A DNA stretch of 59,989 bases from Acidobacteriota bacterium (GTDB lineage Bacteria > Acidobacteriota > Vicinamibacteria > Vicinamibacterales > CAVVIG01), in assembly GCA_025463215.1 (NCBI GenBank), contig JAOBWF010000211.1:1-59989 (forward strand), in the 5' to 3' direction. Below the pieces are notes generated by a model. The model made no database searches. It was given only the letters and a program-made list of their open reading frames with translations, and was not told where the DNA came from. Positions 59,623 to 59,989 of this stretch are shown here, one piece after another (position 1 is the stretch's first letter; the number at the start of each line of letters is the position of its first letter). The translations under genes and the position numbers were made by a program.

Positions 59623-59989
59623 CGCGCTGCCCGTTGCTGCTCGACCACCGGCAGCTGGACGATGAAGGTGCTGCCCTGTCCCGGACCGTCGCTCTCGACG
59701 AACACCTTTCCGCCATGGTGGGCCACCACGGAGCGGACGATGAAGAGGCCGAGGCCGGTCCCTTGGACGCGCGTGCTCATCGCGCCGGGGATGCGGTAGA
59801 AGCGCTTGAAGATGCGCGTGCGCTCGGATTGCGAGATGCCGATGCCCTGATCGCGGACCCGCAGCGTCGCGGTTGCGGGATCGGCCTGTTCGAGCTCGAC
59901 CGCGACGTGGACCTGCGGCCCCGAGTACTTGATGGCGTTGTCGACCAGGTTCGAGACCATCGCCTTGAGATCTTCCTCGTCGCCCAGCA
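59619..59989 (-). CDS. Sensor histidine kinase, C-terminal part (cut by window edge)
   Basis: The frame is open to the window edge on the 5' side. It shows the ATPase domain: N box VSNLVDNAIKYS, G1 DQGIGIS, F box RIFKRFYR, G2 GTGLGLFIV and the terminal strand GSTFIVQLP. Its stop overlaps the response-regulator start by 4 bp (ATGA), so this is the cognate kinase of a damaged two-component pair. Confidence 0.93.
   Translation of the reverse strand, partial: LGDEEDLKAMVSNLVDNAIKYSGPQVHVAVELEQADPATATLRVRDQGIGISQSERTRIFKRFYRIPGAMSTRVQGTGLGLFIVRSVVAHHGGKVFVESDGPGQGSTFIVQLPVVEQQRAAR

Overview
The window is a GC-rich bacterial chromosome segment. It most likely comes from an Acidobacteriota lineage close to Vicinamibacteria. 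The evidence is two very large duplicated orphan ABC permeases (ADOP type) each paired with a PadR regulator, an Oar-like TonB-receptor remnant, a zinc-ribbon Ser/Thr kinase, LPxTA-type C-terminal anchors and many secreted solo enzymes. There is no phage, IS element, CRISPR array or rRNA. The single tRNA is tRNA-Thr(CGT).

Layout. 0-9.5 kb: the N-terminal part of a Ser/Thr kinase, a 2127-residue secreted adhesin-like protein with a 20-unit pentapeptide array, EF-P and Hsp20 (divergent around a perfect palindrome) and an HtrA protease. 9.5-15.6 kb: two adjacent leftward operons of sulfur and aspartate-family metabolism. hom-thrC sits behind a SAM-I riboswitch. Siroheme synthesis plus ferredoxin-sulfite/nitrite reductase sits behind a cysteine-rich leader peptide and an intrinsic terminator. 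15.6-24.9 kb: M1 aminopeptidase, 3-methyladenine glycosylase, HEAT-repeat protein, UvrA, nitroreductase-DoxX and MarR. 25-28.5 kb: SoxC/SoxD-like sulfite dehydrogenase, cupin, secreted protein, tRNA-Thr and a broken TonB receptor. 28.6-30.7 kb: haloalkane dehalogenase and a RibD-type reductase divergent from a TetR regulator over a strong operator. 30.9-35.2 kb: a YeiH-type exporter with a 30-residue membrane peptide, an FAD oxidoreductase and a 1-Cys peroxiredoxin, with two further polycysteine leaders. 35.5-44.6 kb: two divergent citrate-synthase homologues and two PadR-ADOP modules with decayed ABC pieces between them. 44.7-60 kb: pyrophosphatase, cytochrome c, DinB and MocR proteins, a secreted zincin, several frameshifted genes, two sensor kinases, PhyH, metallo-beta-lactamase, M28 peptidase, Aat and a damaged response regulator.

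The most interesting signal is a set of three unlinked attenuator-like units at 15.4-15.6, 32.45-32.66 and 34.94-35.16 kb. Each has a good -35/-10 promoter, a GTG start only 6-9 nt past the -10 (essentially leaderless), a 29-35 codon ORF with a run of Cys codons, then a GC-rich hairpin with a U-tract, then a sulfur or thiol gene. I infer a cysteine-responsive RNA regulon. A second unusual layer is a set of degenerate 7-nt-periodic repeats at five gene junctions; two of them are read into the C-termini of Hom and the uroporphyrinogen methyltransferase.

Several genes carry frameshifts or deletions (28.1, 51.7, 52.4 and 59.4 kb). Real decay and assembly error cannot be separated from one sequence.
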